Shown: piece by piece, positions 50,393 to 51,552 of the stretch
How the letters are laid out: every line of letters begins with the position of its first letter
Numbering within the stretch: position 1 is the first letter of the stretch
Source: Candidatus Saccharimonadota bacterium
GTDB lineage: Bacteria; Patescibacteriota; Saccharimonadia; Saccharimonadales; Saccharimonadaceae
Length of the DNA stretch: 51,552 nucleotides
Assembly: GCA_905372785.1 (NCBI GenBank)
Contig: CAJPQG010000005.1
Span: 1 to 51,552, forward strand
Direction: 5' to 3'
The notes under the pieces: model-generated
Database searches by the model: none
Told to the model about the DNA's origin: nothing
What the model saw: only the letters and a program-made list of their open reading frames with translations
Translations under genes and position numbers: made by a program

Positions 50393-50404
50393 GTCTTTAG
50401 TATA
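50393..50404 (-). promoter_or_regulatory. Leaderless promoter of the DUF2142 gene
   Basis: TATACT on the minus strand (50404-50399) ends 6 bases before the ATG. TG precedes it directly, but the spacing is not the usual TGn. Confidence 0.6.
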
Positions 50405-50479
50405 CACCTTCTGGGTGGGATTAGTAAGCGACAAGGCCTTACCGTGCTCTACAGGGTGCCAACGACCACCCTCTTTTAT

Positions 50480-51193
50480 TTATTCTCTGGCGACTCTTTC
50501 ATTATTCTTCCGCTGTAATATATCTATTGCCGCTAAAATTCCTTCCCACAGGCGACTATTAGTGGGGGTCGCCTTCAACCGAATGGCGTATTGGTAGACA
50601 ATGTTAGCAACAGGGATATACTCAGCGTCTCTTCCTGGACTATAGCCGTCAAATGGAGCGATCAATAGATCAGCCACTGCATTTGCAATTCGTGGGTGCG
50701 CCATAATAGTATATATCCCAAGCAGCTTGATTGTTTTTGCACACTGGTTAAGGTAGTTATTCAGTCCTTCTTCACCATCTTTTGCAACCTTCTGGCCATA
50801 TTTTACACTATCCTGCATAGTATATGAGAACTCAAGGAGTTCTATGTCCGGATCAAAATCTTCTTCATTCTCTGGTGCATAACATGCCTCATAGCGAAGC
50901 TCTTTAATGAGCTTAAGGATCACATACCAATCCGCCTTCTTAGTAGCATAACCCATTATAATACCTTCTAGATGCTGTAATATTGCATAAGGCAATGGAA
51001 ATTCGCATGGCTGGAAAAACGTCACATCCCTGTGTATCTCCTCAATAAGACGAACCGCGACCTTACTACTATACTCATCGTCTTTTATTAGCACATTAAT
51101 GTTCTGTCGTACTTCATCAGCCCAATTATCTAACTTCTCGAGTATATTATATCCACCGTAGTTATCCCGTAAAAACCTATATTCGTTATGCAT
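50480..51193 (-). CDS. Hypothetical all-helical soluble protein, 237 aa
   Basis: Acidic and apparently all-helical, with no membrane segment or motif. It superficially resembles the 245-aa protein at 21997 in size and helical pattern, but I see no clear sequence match. The ATG at 51193 has AAAGGAGGAG 2 bases upstream. TAGAAT at 51226-51221 predicts a 20-base leader without a hairpin. Confidence 0.65.
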   Translation of the reverse strand: MHNEYRFLRDNYGGYNILEKLDNWADEVRQNINVLIKDDEYSSKVAVRLIEEIHRDVTFFQPCEFPLPYAILQHLEGIIMGYATKKADWYVILKLIKELRYEACYAPENEEDFDPDIELLEFSYTMQDSVKYGQKVAKDGEEGLNNYLNQCAKTIKLLGIYTIMAHPRIANAVADLLIAPFDGYSPGRDAEYIPVANIVYQYAIRLKATPTNSRLWEGILAAIDILQRKNNERVARE

Positions 51194-51255
51194 TTCTCCT
51201 CCTTTACTTGCGTCCACTGTATTCTATCTATTTACCCTTATCGTACTAGAAAAAT

Positions 51256-51289
51256 CCCCTGCTAGATAGGTTATCTATCCTAGCAGGGG
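51256..51289 (-). terminator. Intrinsic terminator of the 73-aa gene
   Basis: CCCCTGCTAG/CTAGCAGGGG (51256-51265 and 51280-51289) continues inward as ATAG/CTAT, and is followed on the minus strand by an AT-rich T-containing run. Confidence 0.85.
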
Positions 51290-51295
51290 TCTTTA

Positions 51296-51517
51296 TCACT
51301 CCTTTACATTACTATTTTCCGTACTTGCCCTCGTCATTAAAATCATCCTGACGCGCATCGCTTGGAGGCGTGTGCTGGCTTGTGCGATCCATTCCTTCTT
51401 TTCGATCGCCTTGAGATGACCAATGACGCCCAGATGTAGTTCCGTCTGAGTTAGCATCCCAAGATACTCGCATATTATCTGGGTAGGTTTGTGCAGTATA
51501 TCACTGCCCTCTGCCAA
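51296..51517 (-). CDS. Hypothetical protein, 73 aa or fewer
   Basis: A small helical, Leu/Thr-rich protein. The frame is closed upstream by TAA, so a TTG start gives 73 aa; an ATG further in gives 53 aa. It ends in TGA just before a strong terminator, which supports a transcribed gene. No motif. Start undecided. Confidence 0.45.
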   Translation of the reverse strand: MAEGSDILHKPTQIICEYLGMLTQTELHLGVIGHLKAIEKKEWIAQASTRLQAMRVRMILMTRASTENSNVKE

Positions 51518-51552
51518 TATTTATTTCAAATATACTTAATTCCCAATTTTAT

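Overview
This window most likely comes from a Saccharibacteria (TM7) genome or a close relative in the Patescibacteria/CPR. The reasons are indirect. Genes are short and packed, with many one-base stop/start overlaps. There is a complete arginine deiminase operon (arcA, arcB, a YfcC-type antiporter, arcC), which is known from host-associated TM7. No biosynthetic pathway is visible apart from envelope sugars, and orphan genes are numerous. TGA is used as a rare but genuine stop (genes ending at 67, 21523, 39811 and 51296), so the code looks standard; this argues against Gracilibacteria and Absconditabacteria. GC content looks close to 50 percent.

Layout. 1-55 is the 3' part of an initiator tRNA. 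67-1537 is a minus-strand orphan operon. 1728-8483 holds an FMN reductase, a small conserved protein, murC with a PP2C-like and a Nudix gene, MazG, trmB and an MscS channel. 8535-14525 is a minus block: two envelope proteins, YtxH, a cardiolipin synthase, aspS and a CBS-domain membrane protein. 14594-18648 has a DsbA-like protein, a probable structured ncRNA, a PAP2 phosphatase, a ThrE exporter and a lytic transglycosylase. 18690-26213 is an orphan island of eight unrecognised soluble proteins, plus one small membrane protein. 26228-31217 has an EmrB/QacA exporter, a DUF2130 protein, CorA and an XRE regulator. 31333-36264 is the arginine deiminase operon. 36364-46319 is a cell-surface block: polysaccharide deacetylase, exporter, TylF-like methyltransferase, two tandem surface-anchored spherulin-4/GH135-like proteins, rmlB-rmlC-rmlD and a nucleotidyltransferase. 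46427-51517 returns to orphan genes around a DUF2142 membrane protein.

How it fits together. The arginine deiminase operon would give ATP and ammonia from arginine. The surface block would make dTDP-rhamnose, modify glycans and display two predicted glycan hydrolases on the cell wall through LAxTG sorting signals. Both suit a small cell living on another bacterium.

The most striking signal is the organisation of gene 5' ends. About ten genes, mostly for envelope proteins, have an extended -10 box (TGnTATAAT-like) ending exactly 6 or 7 bases before the ATG, so their mRNAs should be leaderless. Two of them, trmB and mscS, diverge from one 19-bp gap with superimposed -10 boxes. In contrast, seven of the orphan genes or operons have a promoter whose predicted transcript starts at, or within a few bases of, a stem-loop. 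A separate 159-bp nested inverted-repeat element (41848-42006) sits between the two GH135-like genes and carries a 10-base perfect complement to the ribosome-binding site of the second. All calls were made by eye; no database search or folding program was run.
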